DNA from: Stereocaulon alpinum
Taxonomy: Eukaryota; Ascomycota; Lecanoromycetes; Lecanorales; Stereocaulaceae
Direction: 5' to 3'
Length of the DNA: 64,000 bases
Assembly: GCA_018257865.1 (NCBI GenBank)
Contig: JAEUBA010000001.1
Location: 62,001 to 126,000, forward strand
Shown here: in pieces, positions 1 to 9,807 of the stretch
Numbering within the stretch: position 1 is the first letter of the stretch
How the letters are laid out: each line of letters opens with the position of its first letter
Program-made: the position numbers and the translations under genes
The notes under the pieces: model-generated
The model's input: the letters and a program-made list of their open reading frames with translations, nothing else
The model's database searches: none
What the model was told of the DNA's origin: nothing

Positions 1-212
1 AACGTGCAGATCACTTTCCGCATCAAGTTTGGTATTTGTTGTCTTATGTCATTGGGCGTATTGTGAGTACTTCAATCCTGCGCGAGCATTGTGTGACAAT
101 CGCTGAAAGGAGCCCTATAGTACAGGAATCTGTGCTATACCCAGGACGGTATTATCGCCTCAACTTGTGGCTTCTGACATTACATGTAAGTTCTCGTGTC
201 TTGTTGTTTAGA

Positions 213-686
213 TATCGACCGCTAATTTATCGAACCAGGGAACATAGTGGATGAATCGATATGGGCCACGTAACATATAACCCTCCCGTGACTAAGTTCT
301 TGAAGCTGATTCTTCCGATTAGACTAGAAGCCCATGTTGGAATTATTGCGGCATGCATCCCAACCCTGAAACCACTGAGTAAGGTGTTCTTCAGCACCCT
401 CGTGACGATACGACAACGCTACCCTCGAAGGAGTGGATACATTAGCCAGACAGAAAACGGTCAACCACTTGAGGATATCAAAACTTCTCGGCCTTCTCGA
501 TTCTCTCGTACGAAGCCCAAACCATCAATTAGCACAAGCGATCGAGATTCTGTCAGTCCGCAGCGTCCGAATACGATTGTGAAGAAAACGGAAGTTCATA
601 TGACGATATCCGACGAGGAAGCGCAACTTGGTAGAACAGAACAAGACTACTGCGTTTTCCCTGGTAGTCGGGAATTGTACCCCTAG
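213..686 (+). pseudogene. 3' fragment of a rhodopsin-domain (SAT4/PTH11-like) integral membrane protein
   Basis: The translated 3' half contains a D-x-x-x-V-T-Y-N stretch followed by the element EAHVGIIAACIPTLKPL (about 312-380). This is the hallmark of the last membrane helix of the fungal rhodopsin-domain family of seven-helix proteins of unknown ligand. A polar Ser/Thr/Lys-rich cytoplasmic tail follows to the stop at 684-686, as in the family. Upstream, the same frame is interrupted by TGA at 252-254, and the 26-nt GT...AG stretch at 186-211 is too short to be a normal intron. No earlier helices are recognisable in the first 200 bases. I read it as the end of a gene that begins outside the window or, more likely, as a decayed copy. 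Family assignment is fairly secure; the state of the gene is not. Confidence 0.5.
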
Positions 687-918
687 TGAGTTAGGATTTA
701 ATGTGAGGCTTGCACATAACGTGCGGATGTCCCTTTTAGTTCTATACTCATCGTAGTTGAACGCTGCTCAACCAAGCCATTTCTGGCGCATATTCCAGTC
801 CAACAATGCAAGTAACTTATGCCAGCAAAGATTGATAGGACAGAAACAAGCCGGTTTGACATCATAAGTGACAAAGCAGGATACTATCTAGGATCAGACC
901 ACAAGCCAAAAGACCGTA

Positions 919-1320
919 CTCAGAAGCAGAGAACACAGCAAACAAGGCTTCCCAGAATCCGTATCTATACAGTAAGAACCATCTCGAAAAGCAGAGACCA
1001 GATCCCAAAACGCTTTCTAATAGCATTATTTGTTCCCAAGCTTTTACCTCAGAAGCAGAGAAACAGAGCATGGAACGCTTTCTAGGAGTATGGTCTTTGC
1101 CCGAAAAAAAAAGACTGTCTCAGAAGCAGGAAAACCCAGCAGGAAAGGTTTTACTTTCCACTCAAACCCCTCTGTACGGAGCAGCGCAACGATCATCGCC
1201 ACCTTCTCGAGAGTGGGCATGGTTGGCAAAGCTACATGCACCCCGAGAGCAGAGAGTAGGCTTTCTAAGCGCAAGTTTCATGCCACGATATTTGTTCTCA
1301 GAGCGTCGAATGGATCAAAG
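919..1320. repeat. Diverged ~65-bp tandem repeat
   Basis: Units begin with a CTC(A/G)(G/A)AAGCAG-like core at 919, 983, 1048 and 1119, with weaker echoes near 1171, 1241 and 1294. Each unit also carries an AACGCTTTCTA-like block and a run ending TTTG(T)CCC. Spacing is 64, 65 and 71 bp. No single reading frame is shared by all units on either strand, so it behaves as a decayed minisatellite rather than a coding repeat. Confidence 0.6.
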
Positions 1321-2465
1321 CCATGGCTACACTAAGGAAGGATATCTTGCCTCTCACCTCTTAACTCTTACCTCTTGCTTTATATGGGATACCGATATAG
1401 TGATCTCAGCTTGTCTGCGAGCTGTCGCTTTGGGATGAGTATGATTTCCTTGGTGGAGTACGGATATGGGTTGATGGTGAGGGCGGGGGAAACTGTTTTT
1501 CTTGCCTGGAGGGGTGTTCGGTGGCGAGTATAGACTCGGAAGTCACGCTTTGTGAGGAGCAAGAACGATGATGGGGTTTTTAAGACGGGTGTGACGGTAA
1601 AGTCACTACGTATGATTGAGACGATATACGATCATGTTGAATGGATATAGGGAGGAGGTTACGCGTTGGTTAAGAGTATTCTGTTCTGCTCATCGAGTGT
1701 ACAGCATCCTCAGCATAGTGGGATGAAGTGACGTGACGATAAGTGCAGGAGATGATAGGAGGAGTATTCGCAGGTTCGCGCGTTATTTGGCACGGTGGTG
1801 TGGTTGCTTGTTGCTTGTTGGTTATCGGTTTAAGAGGTTGCCCGTGCAGCTCCTCCAACGATCCCAATAGACCACCCTTCAATCATTCTACTCGGTATAC
1901 CGTCTAGGGTGTTTATAACTAGCGCTCATCTCCAAGAGAAAGTCAAGGGGGTTTGTCGAGGTGCTAAATTTCTAGATCCAAGGCAGATTGGACTTGGCAT
2001 GACTTCGCTACCTACCTACGTTCGGAGCCATTACCGTAATAGAATAACGCATTTCAATCTACTAGCTGACACGAACTTGTGGTTGTACCTGTAGACGGTG
2101 TAGTGAGGACAGGGGTTTACGAACTTCAAGTGTGGACGAGTAGGTACTTCACCACGTGCCAATGTATGTGTGTTTCCTCGATGTGGAGTTAACATGATTG
2201 ACGGAATTCTGTAGTCCAATTTGCTGAACGACACGTCTTGTGGTTGTAAGATAGATATCTGGTAACGATAGGTCCGCTTCGTTCTTAGTATGGAAGAATG
2301 ATCTCCAATACGTCTCAATGTATTTTTTGCATATTGAATAACATCATAACTACATATCTAAAACTAGTAAATATCACCATCTATATCCACCCTGCCCGCT
2401 TTTGAAAGCATTATGTAAAAGTGTCTCTCTCTCTCCAAAGGAAGTAACTAAGGTACAGACATGTA

Positions 2466-2490
2466 TGTCCAGTCCAGTCCAGTCCAGTCC
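2466..2490. repeat. Pentanucleotide microsatellite (AGTCC)n
   Basis: Five consecutive (A/T)GTCC units (first unit TGTCC) lie about 250 bp downstream of the stop codon of the gene at 2738-6984, probably just beyond or within its 3' UTR. Confidence 0.85.
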
Positions 2491-2737
2491 GCCTCCAATC
2501 ATCAACATGGCATAGCCTTCAAAAGGTCATCGGCATGCAAAGGGGGAATAAAGCAACTATCTGCCGAGAAAAGGTTTCCCCAAACGCACCAGTCCCATAC
2601 CAGATTTGCTCTCGTAGGTGTATGATTCAAAGATAGAAATATGATCCAAACCATACCGCAGTCTCAGAAAAGAAAAGAGAGAAAGTGAACCGCTCATAAG
2701 CATAAATCATATAACAAACAACAAGCAACAGCATGAA

Positions 2738-5700
2738 TCACCTAACCTCCCTCTTCCGTCGACTAAACATCCTCCCAAACCCACTCTCCTTCTCCTCCTT
2801 GCTCGGACTCATAGGTCTCGTAATCGACCCACTAGAAGGCGGCGGTTCCGTCTCCCGCAAAAAGTCCGCCAAATCACCCATTCCGCCTATAGAACCTTGC
2901 TCCTCTCTCGCCTGTAAATGCTGCTTCGGTCTGCGGTCAACGTGTTTTGCGTATGTGGGCTGAGTGGGCTTGTATGTATCTAGCTTCGTGCCGTTTTGAG
3001 TTACGAGGTGGGGAGATGTGGCGCGGGGTTTTATGGGAGGTAATGATTGAGGTGCTGCGACCGCGCTGCCGACACTTCGGCCGCCGGCGGTGTTGCTTTG
3101 GCTAGTGGTTGAACTCTTGCGCTGGCCTGAGGTTTCGTTGGATTGTGGCGGGGACTTGGAGGAGGAAGAGGGTTTCTTGGGAGTCTTTGGGGGAAGGGGT
3201 CGGTAGTCGGGGATGACGGCTATGTTACGTGCAATACGCTCACGGATTGTAGGACCGCTTTGTTTAGCAGGTTTAGGGGCGCCGGTGAGAGTGACGGGGG
3301 CACCGCGCGCATTTGTGGATTCAGAAGGTGGATCGTAGTTGCGGAGGAAGTCGGCGAGGGATTCTTCCTCTCGCTCAGGGGGCTGTGGTGTTCCATACCC
3401 GTCCGTTTCTTCGTCATCGGAGTCGATGGCGTACGGGTCTTTCACTCGTCGCCGTATATGTTTTGGACCTAGGGAATCATCTCCGCGGACCCCACGTTGG
3501 ACAGGTACGCTCCGATTTGAGCTGTCAAGCAGGCCCGTCCTGGAGTTCGCAGACGACTGTGTCATCTTCGATGGAGCGACGCTGTCTGATGTACTGGCGA
3601 CTGAGCTGCCTGAGTTGACCCCCTCTCTCAGCCTGCCATTGGCTACACCATTCGCTCGAGGGCCAGGCTGTACTCCAAACACAGCTCGAGGCCCATCCAC
3701 TTGCTCCCCTGGAGGACCTGAACGCAAGAACTCAGCGAGATCGGCGGTGGTATTGCTGTTCGTCACAACAGGCTCTCGCGCTTGTAGCTTCGACGTTGCT
3801 CTCTTTGGAAGCTCAGCCGCGGATTTAGCACCGGCTACAGGGATTGGCCTTGTGATCCTCTTAGGGATCGTTTTCCCCTGGCCTGTAGCTTGTGGGGAGG
3901 ACACGCTACTAGATGGTGAGTGTTTCACAACAGGCGTAGATACCGACCTCGACATATGCTTAGCTCCAGCATCGGGCCCTGTTGATCGAATGAAATCTGC
4001 AAAGTCTCGTACAGAGTCATCCTTGGTTGTAGGCTCGCGGGCAACTCCACCAGGGGATTTCGGGCCAAGAACCCTACCTTTTGCCTGAGCTTTGGCTGTA
4101 TCGATCGAGGATATTGGCCCATGTGTCATTGCAGTGGGACTCGAGCCGCTCGCGGTGTTAGAGCGTAGTCCATTGAGACCCTTAAGCTTTGTGGGTCGTG
4201 CTGCCTTTGAACGCTCCGTCTCTGGACTGTTTGGACCCGATAAACGGATGAAGTCTGCCAGCTCTGCAGTCTCAGAGTGGCTCTGGTACCGTGGGGAGTC
4301 GGGTGACTAAGAAGGCGTCAGTAAGTCAGAGTATTTTAGAGGGCTGAACAACCCACCTCTATCTCACGCATGTTCTGCGACGTGAGTGAGATCTTGACAG
4401 TCTCATCACTTCTCATCAACTCTTCAAAGTCCAGCTCTTTGTCCGCTGACCGACTTTGTCTGAGCGATCCGTTGATCAAGCTTCCGCTGTCCCCAGAGGA
4501 TTTCCGATGTGGGAACGGCTGCCGGTTGAGATCATTTGATTCCCGTCCTAACATACCCTTGATCTTTGATGACAGCTGTGAGGTATTAGAGCTGGCGGTA
4601 ATCGGGCGACCATCACGGTTGCTGCTCGTCGACGTCCTCCCAGCAGTAGTTGTACCAGTAGGGGCAGGCGGCATTCGCTGCGCTCCAGCTTTTTCCGTCT
4701 CAGCATTGGCACCCACTGTTTGAACTCGAGAATCAATGAATCTGCTCGCAGATGTGGAGGCCTGAGCATGACTGTAAGTCGATGAGGAGTAAGACGCAGC
4801 CCTTGGCCCTCCAGAGCCTTGGGATCGATGTCTCGGTACGAAGACGTCAGCTCTCGACGCATCATTACTATGCGAAGTGGAAGACGATTCGTCAGAAGTT
4901 TCGCCAGCAGCGTCCATCAATTCTCTTAGTGGTGTCAAAGGAGGGACACCCTGATAATCACGACTACCCTGCCCAGGCATTGTTGGTGTCGGAAGCTCCC
5001 TCTCATCTTCCAGGCCTGTGCTAGTGCGTACAGAGGCCTCCGGATCATAAATGACGTCTTCATTGGACGGTGCTTCGTAGAGCACAGGTATATCACGTTT
5101 GACGGCTGTCCCACTATCATCGTAGGTGCGGAGTTGGTGGCCTGAGATGGTCGCAAGGTCTGCGAAGGTCCCGACGTGTTGCCGACTGTTATCTGTATCG
5201 TTGTTGCTCACTTTCACTTCGGGCCCATCTACATCCCCAGCTGCGCTCTGGCCCAGAACCCCAGCATGTGTAGCAGCGTCTACTTCGCCACCCTGAAACC
5301 CATAGTTGCTTGAGACAGCGCTATCCCGCGACTCTGAATCCGTGGTGGACGCGGCGTTCTTCGTATTGAGCCCTTCAGGTGCCGTCTCCTGATCAGTCTC
5401 ATCCGTTTGGTTCGATGTATCTGTATAGGTGCTGATCCCGCGATGAGTACGCTCAGCCATACCCTGCGGGAGTGTCTCTGGGGGCTCCTCATCGCTCTTA
5501 GTAATAGTACCATCATACATAGTCGCCACTGCCTGATCACCACCTGCAAGCTCAGGAACAGCCCTCTCATTATTGGTCAGCTTTGGTAGGGCGTATTCGG
5601 CCTCGTCGCGGTCGTCATCGCTCGTGAAAGGATTCGGGCTTTCAGTCGGTGTAGTGAAAGTCTCGTCGGTAGGAGATACATATGGAGTTTGTCTGTTTGG

Positions 5701-6984
5701 TACAGACGATGATCGCTGGCGTTTCTGCACAGGCCGCTGTTCCCCTGCTTCCGAGGACCCCACCTGTTTCGACATCGAGGATTGTGTAGGCGTCAGCATT
5801 GGAGATTCAGGTCGAGGTCTGGAACATTCAATCATACTATGGGGACGATCCCGCATTGCCTTGGTCGCTTCCAGGGAAAGGGCCGCAGTGGTTTCTGGGC
5901 CCGAAAAATCGTCAAAGTCAGGCTCTTCGGGCAAATTGCCTTCTCGGGGAACCTCAGAAACATCTCGATCCTTCTTAAGCACTTCACCCACTGAGGGGTT
6001 GCTTTTTGCATCTCCAAAATAACCAGATCCGTTCTCTTCACTGATACTGGCATTCCTGCTCGTGTGACTTGAACTTGTCCTTTGGCGCATCTCGCGCGAC
6101 ATAGGTCTTGGGCTTAGGAGGGTAGACGCCCTGACCCTCTTCTTCCATGCTCTCCACAAGCGCCCAAGTGTAGTATTGAAGGCTACCTTCTCCATATCAA
6201 CTTCTTCGACCCAATGCCGAGAATCCGCTGCGCGATATTGCTTCGACTGAGATCGGTTGAATGCCGCCTCGCTAGCCACCAAGAGAGCGTGTTCGCCGAT
6301 GAATTCAATGATAGAAGTCAAGAATATTGCGGCAGCTGGCGAAACGGACCCAAGGTCGCGGGTCAGGCGTGGCCTTCCATCGTCGGCGTCTCCTTCTTGT
6401 CCATCATCCAGATACATCTCTTCATCCTCCTCTTCCATATCTCCTAGACGGGTATAAACCATGCACCGCAGTCTTGTCCTCCTCCATATGAGATTAAGAT
6501 TGTACTCCCCTCTAAATTCCTGGCCGCTGTGGAAGGCGAGCAGCTCTTCAGCGTCGCCTCCTGCGAGGTAGCCTTCCAGCTCTTCATCGGCACCATCAAT
6601 AGCTTCTTTGCCGAGCCTAGGCTTCAGCACTTCTAAGATTGCAGGCCTCAGAGACGCAATTGACGTTGAGCGCGCGCTGGCCAGAAAACTGAACAGCAGA
6701 TGGTCCAGGAAGGCATTGACGAGAATTAGGGATCCAGGCGAAACCACAGCAGTATCGTTCTCGCTTGCGCCGTCAAATTGCTCATCACCTTGCTCTGCAC
6801 GATCAGAGATGACTATCTGGGAAGCTGCCGATGCAGCAATGTAGGCCGGGTCGGGTCGGACTGGAGGTGGAGAAAGGAGGGAGACACCTGCTGCTGATGG
6901 TGCTCGATCACTTGACATGCTTGACTTCCGTGGCGTGGATGGTGATGGTAGCTCCAAGATTTCAGAGGGTGAGGGCTGCTCCAT
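2738..6984 (-). CDS. Conserved low-complexity fungal protein with repeated LADFLR motifs (unknown function)
   Basis: Two exons, complement(4357..6984) and complement(2738..4306), are joined by a 50-bp GT-AG intron that restores one frame of 1398 aa. The N-terminal ~280 residues look folded: a helix at about 84-103, an Arg/Leu-rich segment to ~140, and residues 215-241 (SPAAAIFLTSIIEFIGEHAL and on) that resemble helix alpha-2 of histone H2A. The remainder is Ser/Thr/Pro-rich and probably disordered. It carries five copies of an acidic [E/D]-x-[L/F]-A-[D/E]-F-[IL]-R-x-x-x-P motif in the second exon, and a diverged form (FEELMR) just before the intron. The extreme C-terminus is basic (FSRRKREVR). 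Similar proteins in other Pezizomycotina are, to my memory, annotated only as hypothetical or loosely as Flo11-like; I give no function. The first ATG of the frame (6984) was used. Confidence 0.8.
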
Positions 6985-8428
6985 CGTGAGGGGTGCAGAG
7001 TGATATTATGTACTTTGAGCGCCCAAAGACGGGTAGAACAGTCTCTACCAGGTCATTGCACTTCTAGCAGGCTTCTCCAGGTTCGGAGGCGTAGATGTGC
7101 CTCGGTCAGCTCTCAGAAAGTTAAGGCGATGGCAGCAAGAGTGAAGGAGGAGATGTATCTCAAATACTTGACACCTATTGGAAGTCAGCGTTGAACTCGT
7201 GAATGCTGAGCAGAATACCTGCCTTCACTGCAAAGTAGTACGGCAGCATAAGCGGGCAAGCATCAACACAGTCAACCGACGATCGCAGTAAGCGGTACGA
7301 CTTCTTGAGCCCGGTCACCGAGGTTGATGGTGGGGATTGAAGCGCTGTAACGTCTCTTGCCCCTGACGGAATGCAGCGCAATGCAAGCACAGCCAGTCAG
7401 TGCGAATTGAGTACTTGAGGGGGGTGACGTTGAAGACAAGAATGTCTTTCAGGAGACTGGCCTGTCTCATCAGAGTCTCGCCGTGCAGGTCGAGGCACAG
7501 ACTTATCTCCGCATTACAGGGATTAGTGGAGCGGCCAAAGCGGGAACTTCCTCCTTCGAGTTAGTAGATAGGGGCTAATCAACTAGCACAATGGTTCGTT
7601 GAACGTTGGCCTGCGCCGAATCGTTCAGTCCAGGAACCGTCTACAGGCCATGAGGAGGGTTGAAGAATGTACTTCAATACAGAGTGGGGTCTCATGTTCT
7701 CCTTTGTAAGCTTCAAAAATTGGTTATAAGTCCTTGCGTTTCCTGGTACAGCTTTCAAGTCGTTTCCTTATATCAGGAGATTGGAGAGCAAGAATCGTAC
7801 AGTGATCCGTGCTTCCAAAATCCAGCGAAGGAATGAGAGTTGGTACACCCATCGGCTAAGAAGCCGAATATCAGGCCAACACCAAAAGGAGTTGCTACAA
7901 TGAGCAATGCGTATCTAGCCATGGAGCTGGACATCAGTGACAAGGTAGAGAAGAACGCTGCTCAGTGGTCAATGCAGCCCTGGCGATCAGCAGGTATTTC
8001 AGAGCCCATACCAGCAGTAAAATGATTCGTATTGTCACCACATTCGTGACCAGCTAAGGCTTGTGGCGAAGGGCCCTACGCCCATACATCGTCAATTGTC
8101 TTGCAGTCCATAAAAGAGACAAAGTCCTTGGCCTTTCAAGTTGGAGAAGGAAGGATCATGGCTCATTGACGCAAGCTACGTATAGAATTCTAGTGACATG
8201 AATGTTATGCACTACCAGAGTACTTCATGCTTGCGAGGGGCGTAAAGACTGACATGTAGGTAAGGCTCTAAGAGTGGTGTAGGAATACGAAAGGCGAGCA
8301 TTGGACGATTCAAGCAACCACTAAATGAAGCAATGCAAGCTCTTCCGTCACTCTAGCCAAACTCTTCGAAAGGTTTATGCCATCTTTCAAGATATCAATA
8401 CGACTCTCCGAGGGACTTATTCGAGTCT
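6985..8428. other. Intergenic stretch with weak membrane-protein-like fragments
   Basis: No intact gene was found. On the minus strand two short hydrophobic frames, roughly 8030-7950 and 7940-7840 (the latter containing ARYALLIVATPFGVGLIFGF), look like membrane helices. They lie in different frames and are followed by stops, so they may be remnants of a transporter. The first ~200 bases are probably the promoter of the gene starting at 6984. Confidence 0.4.
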
Positions 8429-9367
8429 TCAAGAAGAGAGCTCTAGCGGTGGTTCAGAAAGGTTTGAGTACCCAGACCAGTGACCCATCCTTTGATATGC
8501 TTCCCCATCGTCATACTGGCCACCACTGTTATGTATCCATACTGTCTGTCCCTCCTCACCAAGTAGTATCAGTGTCGTCTTCGTAGCGTCGATCTGGGTG
8601 ATACCCAGTCGATAGTTCACACCCAACTCGAGTGACTTGATCTGCAATATCACACTGAGCTGCTCGTAGGTAAGATTGTTGGCGGAGTTTAGCTCTGGGC
8701 TAATGGACAGATGATCGCTGATCATAATATCATATAGCTTCGAATACAGGGTTGATTTAAGATCCTCGACGCTCGGTGACATCTTGTGTCCATATAGCTT
8801 ACGGACGGCCGTAAGGGAGATCGCCAACGCTTCGAGTCCACAGAGGAAGTCCGTAGCTGGCGTACGTGTAATGGCAAAGCCCATATCCATCATGTTTCTG
8901 TACATTTTGACGGCCTCGTCAGAACCGAACAAAGGCTTTCCAGTAGAGTCAAGCCGTACGTCAGACATTCTGCATGCATGTTTACGGAGATCATCTTCAA
9001 CTTCGAAACGCGCAAAGCAATTAAGGCAGCTGTGATGGAGCTTTCCAGAAAATGTCTCTGGCGGCTTAGTCAGCATGGAGAAGACTTTTGCATTCACCAT
9101 CTCCATCTTGATACCTTGGTGGGCGGCTTGGACATGATTTCGTAGCCCAGCTAAAATAGCAAAAGTCTGGCTACAGTAGCGGCAAGAATAGCGCAAGCTT
9201 TTGGGAGGCAGTTCAGCGACCGTAGATGCATAGGGTATCGGAAGGCCAGGGTGCGAGTCGCGAGAGTGTTGCTCCAGGCCCTTCTCACGGGGGAATGACC
9301 GTTCACAGTGGTTGCAGGAGAAGGGCTGGGTGGCTTTGGCGTATTTGCTCGTACGAGTCTTAGTCAT
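8429..9367 (-). CDS. C2H2 zinc-finger protein with OTU/papain-like C-terminal domain
   Basis: Single-exon gene, 312 aa, ATG at 9367. Two classical C2H2 fingers are at residues 18-39 (C18, C21, H34, H39) and 62-83 (C62, C65, H78, H83). A third degenerate one starts at C114/C117 with H130 but has no second His in register. Residues ~165-310 do not look like a zinc-finger protein. They contain D173-F-L-C176-G-L-E-A-L, which has the shape of the D-x-x-C-G-x-x-A-L nucleophile motif of OTU-like and viral papain-like proteases, then beta-rich sequence (GVNYRLGITQI, TTLILLGEEGQTVWIHN), then G-H296-W-S-G in the place of the catalytic His. Protease or deubiquitinase activity is inference only; a nucleic-acid-binding adaptor with a dead protease fold is equally possible. 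Neither neighbour suggests a pathway. Confidence 0.75.
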   Translation of the reverse strand: MTKTRTSKYAKATQPFSCNHCERSFPREKGLEQHSRDSHPGLPIPYASTVAELPPKSLRYSCRYCSQTFAILAGLRNHVQAAHQGIKMEMVNAKVFSMLTKPPETFSGKLHHSCLNCFARFEVEDDLRKHACRMSDVRLDSTGKPLFGSDEAVKMYRNMMDMGFAITRTPATDFLCGLEALAISLTAVRKLYGHKMSPSVEDLKSTLYSKLYDIMISDHLSISPELNSANNLTYEQLSVILQIKSLELGVNYRLGITQIDATKTTLILLGEEGQTVWIHNSGGQYDDGEAYQRMGHWSGYSNLSEPPLELSS

Positions 9368-9807
9368 CGTTGATCGAGTTGAAGTATGTTATTCGTGAGG
9401 TTTGTTATCAGTAGGAACGTAGGGAGCGGTGGATCTTCCAGGAAATTTCAAGATGAGCGGTTCCGTGTGCTTTGGAGAATTTGCAAGATGTTTCCCTACT
9501 TGGTGTAGCAACAGGTAGAGAGGTGTCCATATAGGCTCGGTTTACGTAGCCAATGTTGGTGTGACTGGTTAACCGCGTGACATACGCATATCGAGATCTG
9601 AAACAGAGTTGCGCGTATGTGCCCAAGAAGGTGCTACAAGATACTTTTTGCGAGGAAGGCATAGGACTTGTGATAGTTTCCTGAAACAATAACATAGCTA
9701 GGCCTTTCAACCAGCCGATGTTGGTAGCACATTCTTCCAGCATCTAGAAATCAGTACACACCGCTTAGAGCTTCCGTTGTCCGCAAGGGTCATAGAATTC
9801 ATGATCT
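9368..9807. other. Intergenic stretch
   Basis: A 111-aa minus-strand open frame (9408-9743) has no recognisable motif and unremarkable composition. I consider this stretch promoter for the zinc-finger gene and 3' flank of the pseudogene upstream. Confidence 0.5.

Larger units (their letters stand above)
687..2737. other. Gene-free stretch
   Basis: Apart from the tandem repeat at 919-1320 and a short microsatellite at 2466-2490, I see no gene here. The open frames are short, lack family motifs and overlap each other on both strands. The last ~270 bases are presumably 3' UTR of the minus-strand gene that ends at 2738. Confidence 0.6.

Noticed and set aside
3339..4088. 249-aa plus-strand open frame opposite the LADFLR protein
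   Set aside because: Exact antisense of a well-supported coding exon with strong third-position GC structure; no domain in its own translation.
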